From the NCBI GenBank assembly GCA_045126215.1, contig JBGVOD010000013.1, positions 41,777-105,776 on the forward strand: DNA of 64,000 nt, written 5' to 3'. Each line of letters opens with the position of its first letter. Position 1 is the first letter of the stretch. The translations under genes were made by a program, and so were the position numbers. The notes beneath the pieces are model-generated. The model had not been told where the DNA came from, searched no databases, and saw only the letters and a list, made by a program, of their open reading frames with translations. The DNA comes from SVEL01 sp045126215. GTDB lineage: Bacteria > Bacillota > Clostridia > Lachnospirales > Lachnospiraceae. Below, in pieces: positions 26,805 to 35,478 of this stretch.

Positions 26805-27638
26805 TTACTGTGCAATTTTCTTCTTTATTGCAACAAACATTCTTTCAATCAAATAAGCAATCACAAACACAAAGAAAATTGCAACTCCCGCAGTGCCATA
26901 TTCATAATTCTGTAAATTACGAGAAATAACAAACCCTACACCACCGGCTCCTACCATACCAAGGATTGCACATTCAGAAAAATTTGTTTCTAGGCGCATT
27001 CCCGTCCATGCAATAATTTGAGCAAAAGATGCAGGCAATACTGCATTGATAAATACACTAAGTTTATTTGTTCCTGTTGCTTCCAATGCCTCCAAAGTTT
27101 CTGTTGGAATATCCTCAAAGCTCTGTGCAAATGATTTTGTAAAGAATGCTGTCGTATGTACGCACAGTCCAGCAACACCAGCCTCTGGTCCCATACCAAG
27201 GCATACCATCATCAATAACACCCATATAGGTGTTGGTACTGCTCTAAAGAAGGTAAATACCGACTGCACAAATACCGCCACACCCTTTGCCCTAATTATA
27301 TTTCTTGAACCGAGCATTCCAAACACTATGCCCAACAGCAGGCTATAAATCAATGACAAAGTTGCAATAGAAACCGTTTCCAATAATGCATCCAGAATCA
27401 AATCCATCTTATCAAATTCAAAATGTGCAAGTTGCCAGAATACATTTCCAACATCAGGAACACGCGAAGCCAATTTCAACCAGTCAATATCCAGATAATA
27501 CAAGCTGATTAACGCAAGTATTACAATTACCATAATAATTCTTGGGACAAATCTGTTTTTATCTTTGCTTCTAACTTGAATTTTATTTCCTGAATATGTA
27601 ATCTGTACACCATTCATCATTATACTTTTCTTTCCCAT
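26805..27638 (-). CDS. phnE: Phosphonate ABC transporter permease (second PhnE)
   Basis: This 277-residue permease has an N-terminal cytoplasmic stretch (GVQITYSGNKIQVRSKDKN), a first helix at about 34-50, and at least four more. The EAA-like cytoplasmic loop reads EALEATGTNKLSVFINAVLP, the contact site for PhnC. PhnE-type wording is clear (FRAVPTPIWVLLMMVCLGMGPEAGV, ECAILGMVGAGGVGFVI). Its start overlaps the stop of the first permease by one base. Two different PhnE subunits, as here, occur in several Firmicutes systems. Confidence 0.9.
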   Translation of the reverse strand: MGKKSIMMNGVQITYSGNKIQVRSKDKNRFVPRIIMVIVILALISLYYLDIDWLKLASRVPDVGNVFWQLAHFEFDKMDLILDALLETVSIATLSLIYSLLLGIVFGMLGSRNIIRAKGVAVFVQSVFTFFRAVPTPIWVLLMMVCLGMGPEAGVAGLCVHTTAFFTKSFAQSFEDIPTETLEALEATGTNKLSVFINAVLPASFAQIIAWTGMRLETNFSECAILGMVGAGGVGFVISRNLQNYEYGTAGVAIFFVFVIAYLIERMFVAIKKKIAQ

Positions 27639-28450
27639 TACTTATTAATCTCCTTTCTCAGTTTTCCAGTAATACGATCCACAACGATTACCATTACCGC
27701 TATAAGGAGAATAATGCTAAATGCAATATCATACTTAAAACCTTTAATGTACGAAAATAGTGTAAGGCCCACACCACCTCCACCAACCATTCCTACAATC
27801 GTTGATGCTCTGATATTCACCTCTATGCAATACAAAAACCACGAAAGAAATCCGTTGATACATGAAGGAAGTATCGCCTGTACAACTCTTGCTGGAAATG
27901 TAGCTCCAACTGCTGCAAGGCTTTCCACGCAATCCTGAGAAACATCTTCCATTGTTTCTACAAAAGCTCTTACCATAAATGCAAAACTAGAAATTAGCAA
28001 CGCCACAAAACCAACACCAGTACCAATACCCAAGGACGAAAACAATATAAATGCCCACACTAGCGCAGGAATATTTCTTAAAAATGTAGCAAAACCTCTT
28101 ACAGCTTTTGCAAATCTCGGAAAAGGAGACACCTTCTCACTACCGAACAATGCTACTAAAAAAGCAAGTACAGCGGCTATTGTTGTAGACGACATTGACA
28201 ATGCCAATGTGACTAATACGCTGGAAAACAATCCCTCAAGTCCACTTTCCTTTGGCAATGCAGGTGGAAAAAAATCTTCCGTAATAAACTCAATAAACGC
28301 ATCGCTATTTTGAAGTAGCACAATTGGATTAAAATTTGTATATAATGATGTAAGCACAACCAAAAATAATATTGCCACGATAAAAATTGTGTACATCTTC
28401 TTTTGTCCATGTGACATTATTTCTATCTTCTTATTCTTTGACACTTGCAC
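27638..28450 (-). CDS. phnE: Phosphonate ABC transporter permease (first PhnE)
   Basis: This 270-residue inner-membrane permease has about five or six helices, the EAA-type loop (ESLAAVGATFPARVVQAILP) and the family ending RASTIVGMVGGGGVGLTLF. The frame opens at GTG 28450, overlapping phnC by 20 nt; ATG 28417 (MSHGQKKMYTIF) is an alternative start with no better ribosome-binding site. It would form the channel together with the following permease. Confidence 0.9.
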   Translation of the reverse strand: MQVSKNKKIEIMSHGQKKMYTIFIVAILFLVVLTSLYTNFNPIVLLQNSDAFIEFITEDFFPPALPKESGLEGLFSSVLVTLALSMSSTTIAAVLAFLVALFGSEKVSPFPRFAKAVRGFATFLRNIPALVWAFILFSSLGIGTGVGFVALLISSFAFMVRAFVETMEDVSQDCVESLAAVGATFPARVVQAILPSCINGFLSWFLYCIEVNIRASTIVGMVGGGGVGLTLFSYIKGFKYDIAFSIILLIAVMVIVVDRITGKLRKEINK

Positions 28451-29219
28451 CTACTCCCATCATCAAATTCTCACGAGAAGTATTATATATTCTCTCAATT
28501 GCCTCATCTGTAAGTTCCGCAGGAGTTCCATTAAATACGATTTCTCCCTTTGAAAGACCGATAATTCTTGTAGAATATTTAAGTGCTACATCTAACTGAT
28601 GCAAATTAACAATACATGCAATATTTCTTTTCTGGGACATTTCCTTTAACAAATCCATTATAGTCTTCGCACTAGAAGGATCAAGAGACGCTATAGGCTC
28701 ATCGCAAAGAAGTACCTTAGGTTGCTGCATAATTGCTCTCGCAATACCAACTCTCTGCTTTTGTCCACCAGACAAATCAGATGCCCTGTTATACGCATAC
28801 TGACTAATTCCTAATTCCTCCAAAAGTTCCAATGCTCTCTCTTTGTCTTTCTCAGAATAAATACCGAAAATCCCCTTTAGGCCTTCCATATAACCAAGAC
28901 ATCCGTGTAACACATTCTGAAATACTGAAAGAGAGTACACTAGATTATAATTTTGGAAAATCATCCCAATATTTCTACGAAGGTGACGCAGATTTTTACC
29001 CTTCTGTTTATTAACAGAAACACCGTCCAATGTAATCTCGCCTTCTGTAATGGAAATCAGCTTATTTATAGAACGAAGAATTGTAGATTTTCCAGAGCCA
29101 GAAGGTCCTATAATAGAAACAAACTCTCCTTCTTCTACTTCAAAGGAAGCATTCTTTAGAGCATGTATTCCATTTGAATAATATTTGGTCACATTGTCAA
29201 ATTTCAAAACTGTACCCAC
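28431..29219 (-). CDS. phnC: Phosphonate ABC transporter ATPase PhnC
   Basis: This 262-residue ABC ATPase has Walker A GPSGSGKST (about 38-46), the Q-loop IFQNYNL, signature LSGGQKQRV, Walker B LLCDEPIASLD and the H-loop NLHQ. Length, the PIASLDPSSAKTIMDLL stretch and the order phnD-phnC-phnE identify PhnC. It energises uptake of phosphonate through the two permeases. Confidence 0.94.
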   Translation of the reverse strand: MGTVLKFDNVTKYYSNGIHALKNASFEVEEGEFVSIIGPSGSGKSTILRSINKLISITEGEITLDGVSVNKQKGKNLRHLRRNIGMIFQNYNLVYSLSVFQNVLHGCLGYMEGLKGIFGIYSEKDKERALELLEELGISQYAYNRASDLSGGQKQRVGIARAIMQQPKVLLCDEPIASLDPSSAKTIMDLLKEMSQKRNIACIVNLHQLDVALKYSTRIIGLSKGEIVFNGTPAELTDEAIERIYNTSRENLMMGVGASVKE

Positions 29220-29231
29220 TGCTTCACCTCA

Positions 29232-30161
29232 TTATTCTTCATTTAATACCTTGTTAAGCTGAATTATTGTTTCATAATCTTCAATGCTACACTTGATAAA
29301 GCGTGCATTTTCCTTCTTGATAACATCTGTAAAATATGCTTCGTTATCATACTCCACAAGAAACTTAGTCAATAATTCCTTAGTCTCATCATCTACATCC
29401 GCCGAAATAACCATACCCTCTGCTGGAATTGTGCCAGATTCATGAATAATCTTAATATCGCTTTCATTTACATTTCCTTTTGCTATCTCAGAAGCAAGAA
29501 TCTGATCGGAAATAGGAACCACGTCTACATCACCCCTTACTACAGCCTGTAATCCTGCCTGATGAGAACCGGAATAGCTTGCTGCTTCGAAGAAAGAACC
29601 GTTCGTATGTAGCTTATCCATATCAAGATTTTCATCTGCAAATGCAGTTATAATCTCTGATGAAGGAACTAAATTACCGGAAGTAGAATCCGGGTCAACA
29701 AAAGCAATGGTACAACCCTTAATATCCTCAATAGAATTAATATCATTATTTGAAGCACTTGTAATTAGTACAGAACGATACACCGCTTTTTCAGGATCTC
29801 CGTTCTCCGCTTTCATTACAATAGGGATAATATCTGCTCTCTCATAACCAAGAGCAATCGCATTAGCACCCATGTACGCCATATCCGCTTTACCTGTTCT
29901 TAACGCTTCAATAATTGCATTATAATCGCTTGCCTGAATCTCCTTTACCTCACATCCAAGATACTCACCTAGCTCTTTTGCAAGACCATTTCTCGCATCA
30001 GAGCTTTGATCTGTTGATTCATTAGGTGCATACGCAATCGTAAAAACACCATCCTTTCCACCTACTGAATTTTCCTGTTCCTTTTCTCCACATCCTGTCA
30101 CTGCTGCCATACTCATTGTTGCGACCATTACTAATGATAAAATTTTCTTTCCTAATCTCAT
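29232..30161 (-). CDS. phnD: Phosphonate-binding lipoprotein PhnD
   Basis: This 309-residue substrate-binding protein is exported and lipid-anchored: signal peptide with lipobox AAVTGC (Cys near residue 24). The mature part has the PhnD features PNESTDQSSDARNGLAKELG, ADMAYMGANAIALGYERA and FVDPDSTSGNLVPS, the last forming part of the phosphonate pocket in the family. It sits between phnX (12-nt gap) and phnC (12-nt gap). Whether it prefers 2-aminoethyl- or 2-hydroxyethylphosphonate cannot be told from the sequence. Confidence 0.93.
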   Translation of the reverse strand: MRLGKKILSLVMVATMSMAAVTGCGEKEQENSVGGKDGVFTIAYAPNESTDQSSDARNGLAKELGEYLGCEVKEIQASDYNAIIEALRTGKADMAYMGANAIALGYERADIIPIVMKAENGDPEKAVYRSVLITSASNNDINSIEDIKGCTIAFVDPDSTSGNLVPSSEIITAFADENLDMDKLHTNGSFFEAASYSGSHQAGLQAVVRGDVDVVPISDQILASEIAKGNVNESDIKIIHESGTIPAEGMVISADVDDETKELLTKFLVEYDNEAYFTDVIKKENARFIKCSIEDYETIIQLNKVLNEE

Positions 30162-30173
30162 TTATTTCATCTC

Positions 30174-30983
30174 CTATTCTTCATTTGCCATCATCTGGTT
30201 AATTTTCTCAATTGCCATTGGAAGCTCTGTAATATTATCAATTACCATATCAGCACCTGCTTCCATATATTTCTTTGTTGTTATATCCTTTAATACATCA
30301 AGCTCTTCCACAGAAATAGCCTCATACTCTTCCTTATTCAATCCTAACAGATTTGAACCAACAAGAATTCCTATACTCCACGCCCCAGCATTCTTTCCTT
30401 CGTAAATATCTGTTATGGTATCACCTACTTTAACAACCTTCCTAGGTGGATATACGTTTAATACTCTCATACATTCATGCAACATAAATGGTGTAGGTCT
30501 ACCAACTCCTGTTACATCTGGTGTAACAACACAATCTGGTCCATACCCCTGCTTCTTTGCAAACGGGATAATCTTATCCATCATCTGATTATTATATCCG
30601 GTTGTAGAACCGATCTTAATTCCACCTTTGCGAAGCTCATTTACTGTTTCTACAACACCATCAATCAATGTACTGTAGTTTAAAATAACTTCATATAATC
30701 TCTTTTCAAACTTAACATAAAGATTTTCAACATCATCCTCAGTCCATTCTCTGTCATACTTACTCTGCCACTGATTCTTTGCAGTAGTCAAAGACAACAA
30801 TAAACGGATGTGCGCCTTTTTCTCCATTCCCATAGGTCCATTAATCTCACTGCGAGTCAGATTAATACCAGCTTCATCGAATACCATCTTAAAAACTTCC
30901 ATTGGTGCAGACGAACCATAATCTATAGTAGTTCCCGCCCAGTCAAACACAACCATATCAATCTGGTTATTCTTTTCTTTCAT
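30174..30983 (-). CDS. phnX: Phosphonoacetaldehyde hydrolase
   Basis: This 269-residue HAD-superfamily enzyme splits phosphonoacetaldehyde into acetaldehyde and phosphate. The nucleophile lies in VVFDWAGTTIDYGS (Asp about residue 14), the Schiff-base Lys in the cap segment PMGMEKKAHIRLL, and the phosphonatase motif KVGDTITDIYEGKNAG is near residue 190. It is the first gene of the phn cassette, with a promoter and operator-like repeats upstream. Its usual partner, the aminotransferase phnW, is not in the window. Confidence 0.95.
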   Translation of the reverse strand: MKEKNNQIDMVVFDWAGTTIDYGSSAPMEVFKMVFDEAGINLTRSEINGPMGMEKKAHIRLLLSLTTAKNQWQSKYDREWTEDDVENLYVKFEKRLYEVILNYSTLIDGVVETVNELRKGGIKIGSTTGYNNQMMDKIIPFAKKQGYGPDCVVTPDVTGVGRPTPFMLHECMRVLNVYPPRKVVKVGDTITDIYEGKNAGAWSIGILVGSNLLGLNKEEYEAISVEELDVLKDITTKKYMEAGADMVIDNITELPMAIEKINQMMANEE

Positions 30984-31000
30984 AAAACACCTGTCCTTTC

Positions 31001-31018
31001 GTGTAATGATTATTACAC
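31001..31018 (-). promoter_or_regulatory. Palindrome in the phnX leader
   Basis: GTGTAATGATTATTACAC is a 7-bp inverted repeat (GTGTAAT/ATTACAC) around a 4-nt centre. It lies between the predicted -10 box (31052-31047, TATACT on the minus strand) and the phnX ribosome-binding site, an operator-like position for a dimeric repressor. Confidence 0.6.
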
Positions 31019-31046
31019 CTTATCTTTTTCGCTGCAGACAAATAAG

Positions 31047-31092
31047 AGTATAGCAAATCAATGTTAAATCCATTACCAAATCGAAGTTAAAT
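31047..31092 (-). promoter_or_regulatory. phnX promoter with 16-bp direct repeats
   Basis: The minus strand has TATACT (31052-31047) after TGC, without a good -35 box. On the plus strand CAAATCAATGTTAAAT (31054-31069) and CAAATCGAAGTTAAAT (31077-31092) are direct repeats spaced 23 bp, with a weaker AATGTTAA at 31114-31121. Direct repeats about two helical turns apart just upstream of a weak promoter suggest an activator site. No regulator gene adjoins the cassette. Confidence 0.55.
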
Positions 31093-31134
31093 TAATATAA
31101 AATTTTTATATTTAATGTTAAGCATTTTTTACAT

Positions 31135-31166
31135 AAAAAACGCCTATCCAATAGATAAGCGTTTTT
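31135..31166. terminator. Bidirectional terminator-like hairpin
   Basis: AAAAAACGC and TATC pair with GATA and GCGTTTTT around a CCAATA centre, with one mismatch. U-runs occur in both directions (TTTTTCTTTT on plus, TTTTTTATG on minus). It separates the purA side from the phosphonate operon. Confidence 0.6.
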
Positions 31167-31395
31167 CTTTTAGGGGGATACAACCCCAAATATATTTTCC
31201 AAAATTATCGTTTTTTGTCTGAATAAAATAACATTTTCCATTCATTTCACATAATTCACTCTATCCCAATAACAATACTTTATGCTCAAAACGTATTATT
31301 TCGCACTCTAATAATTCAATCATTCCATTACCTGATTGATGTGCTTCCCTATATGGGTTATCTGGATGTGTTTCTAAAACTTCCATCCATTCCAT
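31144..31395 (-). pseudogene. Small ORF of about 83 codons split by an in-frame TAG
   Basis: ATG 31395, with GGAAG eight bases upstream, opens a 44-codon frame (MEWMEVLETHPDNPYREAHQ and on to KVLLLG) ended by TAG at 31263-31261. The same frame then continues without a stop (SELCEMNGKCYFIQTKNDNF, ending RLSIG) to TAG 31146-31144. An internal ATG at 31245 gives a 33-residue second half. I do not recognise the product. It is most likely a decayed small gene, with two independent peptides or stop read-through as alternatives. The rest of the 490-bp gap holds only the phn promoter and two hairpins. Confidence 0.4.
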
Positions 31396-31440
31396 TATAT
31401 ATACACTTCCTTTTCTCCTTTCTATACGCAAAAAATATCA

Positions 31441-31467
31441 AATGCAGGGAGCATCTCTCCCTGCATT
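31441..31467 (-). terminator. purA terminator
   Basis: AATGCAGGGAG (31441-31451) pairs perfectly with CTCCCTGCATT (31457-31467). On the minus strand the stem is followed by TGATATTTTTT. It lies just after the purA stop. Confidence 0.85.
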
Positions 31468-31475
31468 AAAAATCA

Positions 31476-32753
31476 CTATCTATTTATAATATCATGTCTT
31501 CCTGGTCCATTAGAAACCATTGTAATCTTTACTTCAAGTTCTTTTTCAATGAACTCTATGTACTTTCTACAATTCTCTGGAAGTTCATTATAGTTCTTGA
31601 TACCTCTGATATCACACTTCCATCCTGGTAAGTATTCGTATACTGGCTTAGCCTTTGCAAGCTTTGTTGTAACTGGGAAATCTCTTGTTACTTCGCCGTC
31701 GATTTCATAGCCAACACATACTGGAAGTTCATCTAAATATCCTAATACATCTAATACTGTAAGAGCTACCTGTGTAGCACCCTGCATCTTACAGCCATAT
31801 CTTGAAGCAACTGCATCAAACCAGCCCATTCTTCTTGGACGACCTGTTGTTGCACCATATTCGCCACCGTCGCCACCACGTCTTCTTAATTCATCTGCTG
31901 CATCAAGATCAGGAATCTCTGTTACGAATTCACCAGCACCTACTGCACTTGAGTATGCCTTAACAACTGTAACAACATCTTTAATCTCATATGCAGGAAT
32001 ACCTGCGCCGATTGCACCATATGATGCAAGTGTGGAAGATGATGTAACCATTGGATAAATACCGAAATCCGGATCCTTTAATGTTCCAAGCTGACCCTCT
32101 AAAAGAATATTCTTACCATCCTTGATTGCCTGCTGTAAAAATGCTGCTGTATCACATACATATGGAGCAACCATATCTCTGTATTCATGTAATGTATTAA
32201 GTAACTCTTCAGGATCAAGAACCGGCTTGTGATATACATGCTCTAAAAGAGGATTCTTTAAATCACATACACGTGTAATCTTATCCTTTAAAACTTCATC
32301 ATCAAAGAGTTCGTTTACCTGAAAACCAATCTTTGAATATTTATCTGCATAAAATGGAGCAATACCTGATTTTGTTGAGCCAAATGATTTTTTTCCAAGT
32401 CTTTCTTCTTCGTATGTATCAAAAAGAATGTGATATGGCATAACAATCTGAGCTCTATCAGATACCAAAATCTTTGGCATTGGAACGCCCTTTGAAACAA
32501 TGTCATTTACTTCTTTAAAAAGGGCAGGAACACTAAATGCAACACCATTTCCAATAACACTTGTTGTATGTCCATAAAAAACACCAGATGGAAGAATGTG
32601 AAGTGCAAACTTACCATAATCATTTACAATAGTATGTCCTGCATTACTTCCGCCCTGAAATCTAACAATAATGTCAGATGTTTCAGCTAACATATCTGTT
32701 ATTTTACCTTTTCCTTCATCGCCCCAATTAGCGCCAACTACCGCTCTAACCAT
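31476..32753 (-). CDS. purA: Adenylosuccinate synthetase
   Basis: This 425-residue enzyme joins IMP and aspartate with GTP in AMP synthesis. GTP-binding and IMP sites are visible: GANWGDEGKGKITD (residues 7-20), NAGHTI, the SSTLASYGAIGAG stretch and TTGRPRRMGWFD. I chose ATG 32753 (MVRAVVGANWG) because AGGAGG lies seven bases upstream; an open frame extends 23 codons further up but has no ribosome-binding site. A single-gene unit bounded by a clear terminator. Confidence 0.96.
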   Translation of the reverse strand: MVRAVVGANWGDEGKGKITDMLAETSDIIVRFQGGSNAGHTIVNDYGKFALHILPSGVFYGHTTSVIGNGVAFSVPALFKEVNDIVSKGVPMPKILVSDRAQIVMPYHILFDTYEEERLGKKSFGSTKSGIAPFYADKYSKIGFQVNELFDDEVLKDKITRVCDLKNPLLEHVYHKPVLDPEELLNTLHEYRDMVAPYVCDTAAFLQQAIKDGKNILLEGQLGTLKDPDFGIYPMVTSSSTLASYGAIGAGIPAYEIKDVVTVVKAYSSAVGAGEFVTEIPDLDAADELRRRGGDGGEYGATTGRPRRMGWFDAVASRYGCKMQGATQVALTVLDVLGYLDELPVCVGYEIDGEVTRDFPVTTKLAKAKPVYEYLPGWKCDIRGIKNYNELPENCRKYIEFIEKELEVKITMVSNGPGRHDIINR

Positions 32754-32923
32754 AAGAGTTCCTCCTAAAAATTCATTGCACAAATGTGTGCCTGTTTTTA
32801 TTACCGAAATATTATAGCACAACTTTCTCCATATGTGAATAGCCTAAGTTACTCTAGATAGAGTAATGTATAACTGATGTATAACTGCCTCGTTCTAACT
32901 CAATCTCTGTGTCAATAGATATA

Positions 32924-33403
32924 TTATTTAGTAATTTTAAGTCTTTTCTTTTTTTCCCTAAGTTCCTTAAAATAATTTTTTAACATCTGACTACAATCTT
33001 CCTCAAGAATACCTATTTCTTTCTCAACCTGGTGGTTGAATTCCTTTATCGAAAACATATCCACTATAGAGCCTGCACACCCTGCTTTGGGGTTCATGCA
33101 TCCAATATATACTTTCTTTACTCTTGCCTGCACAATGGCACCCGCACACATCTGACATGGTTCAAGTGTTACATACATCTCACAATCATCAAGTCGCCAG
33201 TCCCCTAATCTCTTTGATGCTTTCTTAATTGCATTAAGTTCAGCATGGGAAAGAGTGTTTTTATCCGTAACTCTTCTATTGTACCCTCTGGCAATTATCT
33301 CATCCTTGTATACTATTACACATCCAATCGGAACTTCATTTATGTTATATGCTTTTTTCGCCTGCGCAATTGCAGCTTTCATAAATCTTTCTTCCCTGAT
33401 CAT
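32924..33403 (-). CDS. tadA: tRNA-specific adenosine deaminase
   Basis: This 159-residue enzyme converts A34 to inosine in tRNA-Arg(ACG). The zinc and proton-shuttle residues lie in SHAELNAI (about 51-58) and PCQMCAGAIVQARV (about 82-95); the C-terminal helix ends in basic residues (REKKKRLKITK). Start ATG 33403 follows GAGG. In B. subtilis tadA also lies beside the SRP RNA and dnaX; here about 11 kb with the phn cassette separates them. Confidence 0.94.
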   Translation of the reverse strand: MIREERFMKAAIAQAKKAYNINEVPIGCVIVYKDEIIARGYNRRVTDKNTLSHAELNAIKKASKRLGDWRLDDCEMYVTLEPCQMCAGAIVQARVKKVYIGCMNPKAGCAGSIVDMFSIKEFNHQVEKEIGILEEDCSQMLKNYFKELREKKKRLKITK

Positions 33404-33578
33404 ATTTTACCTCGCAATTATTTTTTTATAATAACTGTTTTTCTTATAAGTTTTTTTACTTTATAAGTATTCTACCTCATAACTATTATATTGGGTAATC
33501 ATTTTACATATCAATTATTCTGCCTTATAGTTTATACCATGTTATTAGAGCTGTTATGTATACTATTTTAATTTACTA

Positions 33579-33587
33579 TGGTATAAT
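33579..33587 (+). promoter_or_regulatory. Extended -10 promoter of the GNAT gene
   Basis: TGGTATAAT at 33579-33587 is an extended -10 element; no good -35 hexamer is seen 17 bp upstream. The 5' leader contains a small hairpin (GAGAG/CTCTC near 33606-33620). Confidence 0.5.
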
Positions 33588-33644
33588 GAGCGCAGCGAGC
33601 TTGGGAGAGTGAAGCTCTCACTATTCATAACATTGGAGGTCTTT

Positions 33645-34199
33645 ATGATTAATTCAACAATCACAACTAAAAGACTATTTCTTACAACACTAGATGGTGA
33701 ATATTGTAATATGGTATCAGAATTCTTAAGCAACAACAAGGATTTTTTTGCGCCTTACGAAACACTTAAAAATGAATTTTATTATTCACCTACATATCAG
33801 AAAAATGTCCTTGATACGGAATATGATGCTTTTACAAAACGACAATATCTGCGTTACTACATATTCTTAAAAGAAGACCCAACTCGCGTTATCGGCACAG
33901 TATCCTTTGGTAACATAACACCATTTCCATACTGCCAGGCCACTCTTGGGTATAAGATTGACAGAGAATATACAAATAAAAGATACGCTACAGAAGCTGT
34001 CAGCGCCGCTATTTTAGAAGCATTTAAATTGCTAAAATTACATAGAATCCAAGCTTATGTCTTAGAGGATAACATTCCTTCCACTAAGCTTTTACATAAT
34101 CTTGGATTCACATATGAAGGTTTATGTATGAAAAATATTAATGTATGTGGTGTATGGAAATCTCATAATCAATTCGCAATTTTAAATCCAAATGAATAA
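33645..34199 (+). CDS. GNAT acetyltransferase (RimJ/RimL type)
   Basis: This 184-residue N-acetyltransferase has the acetyl-CoA-binding region GYKIDREYTNKRYATEAVSA (about 112-131) and the family segment LHRIQAYVLEDNIPSTKLLHNLGF. The start is set at ATG 33645 by GGAGGT at 33635-33640. The substrate (ribosomal protein, antibiotic or small amine) cannot be read from sequence. It converges with the HD protein, with stops only 4 nt apart. Confidence 0.88.
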   Translation: MINSTITTKRLFLTTLDGEYCNMVSEFLSNNKDFFAPYETLKNEFYYSPTYQKNVLDTEYDAFTKRQYLRYYIFLKEDPTRVIGTVSFGNITPFPYCQATLGYKIDREYTNKRYATEAVSAAILEAFKLLKLHRIQAYVLEDNIPSTKLLHNLGFTYEGLCMKNINVCGVWKSHNQFAILNPNE

Positions 34200-34203
34200 A
34201 ATA

Positions 34204-35289
34204 TCAGCTGTATTTCTTTAAATATTCATCAATAGTTGCCTTATCAATGATTACTCTATTATCCATAGTCTTCATAATATCTTTTATCTGAACCATCTCA
34301 AATATATTTTTATCATCCAAATCATAAAGATTATTATCACCAAAGCAAAGAACCATTGGTTTCAGAACATTATCTTCATTTCCTCTTACCACAAGCCCTG
34401 TATAACCATTTGTAAGTTCAACACATATTCCAGGGAAAAGAATCTTAATACTATCAACTAAGGCTCCTACCACCCTTGTATCATACTTATCTACACCCTC
34501 AAGCAAGTGTCTAACAGCAACTACGTCTGAGGTAGGCTCTTCGCCAATCTTCATAGTTGTCATATCATCATAAACCTCAGCAATTTGAAGAACCTTTGCT
34601 CCCATAAGAATATCCGCTCCTTTTACACCAAGTGTAGGAGTTTGTGATAACTTAAACTTCTGATCAAGTAACTCTTTCACCTCATCAGTAACAAACTTGC
34701 TGCCCGAAAGCATTTTAAGTCCCTTCTGTTCTGCTGCCAACATCTGTATTTTTATTTCATCAGGAGTACCCGTCACATTTTTCGCAACTAATCTTCCAAC
34801 ATCATGAACTAATGCTGTATGTATAATTGATTTAATATCACCTGCATTCAGCTTAAGTCTAATGCCCATCATAGCTGACATAATTGCAACATTTAGAGAA
34901 TGTTTGTATACATAATCCTCATTGCTTCTTATACTTTGCATAAAATTGACTTTCTTATCCTTTTTGCAATAATTTTTTGTAATAATTTTAATAAGATTCT
35001 CAATATTTGCTGGTTTCTTACCAAGAAGAAGCATATCCAAATCTTCCTTTAATCCAAACACACTCATAGTCTGGAATCTCTCAAACTCGATATCATCTTC
35101 TGTCATAGGTGGCAATGGCTCTGCTGGTTCGAGTATAAATATTCCAATAATACCAAAATTTTTCACACTATTTATACCCTGCTTTGTAAGCTTGGTATCT
35201 CTATCATAAAGCAAAACACCATTTTTATTGTAAATTGGCTTTGCTAAACGCATTCCTTTTACCAAATCCTCAGTTTTAACGAATCGCAT
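34204..35289 (-). CDS. HD-GYP-like protein with degenerate GYP half
   Basis: This 361-residue protein has an N-terminal DUF3391-like domain (MRFVKTEDLVKGMRLAKPIY) and an HD core (HSLNVAIMSAMMGIRL, then HTALVHDVGRL). The HHExxDGxGYP block that defines active HD-GYP c-di-GMP phosphodiesterases is absent: the corresponding stretch reads ELLDQKFKLSQTPTLGVKGA. It is therefore probably catalytically weak or dead. The ending resembles the C-terminal domain of other Lachnospiraceae HD-GYP proteins (FPGICVELTNGYTGLVV). I chose ATG 35289 because GGAAGG precedes it; the longer frame to 35361 lacks a site. It is divergent from a membrane glycosyltransferase gene. Confidence 0.8.
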   Translation of the reverse strand: MRFVKTEDLVKGMRLAKPIYNKNGVLLYDRDTKLTKQGINSVKNFGIIGIFILEPAEPLPPMTEDDIEFERFQTMSVFGLKEDLDMLLLGKKPANIENLIKIITKNYCKKDKKVNFMQSIRSNEDYVYKHSLNVAIMSAMMGIRLKLNAGDIKSIIHTALVHDVGRLVAKNVTGTPDEIKIQMLAAEQKGLKMLSGSKFVTDEVKELLDQKFKLSQTPTLGVKGADILMGAKVLQIAEVYDDMTTMKIGEEPTSDVVAVRHLLEGVDKYDTRVVGALVDSIKILFPGICVELTNGYTGLVVRGNEDNVLKPMVLCFGDNNLYDLDDKNIFEMVQIKDIMKTMDNRVIIDKATIDEYLKKYS

Positions 35290-35478
35290 CCATGCACCTT
35301 CCTTCGCAAAATATACAAAAATATCCATATAAAATATATCATACTTGTTTTCTTTTCTCAATATTTTCCTTTTAAAGGATTGCTTTTTGTTATTAACTAT
35401 GATATTGCGAAAAAAGTCATATTATGATAATCTATGGCTGTTGTTTAACAAACAGATGTTTTAACTTTTGGAGGAAAA

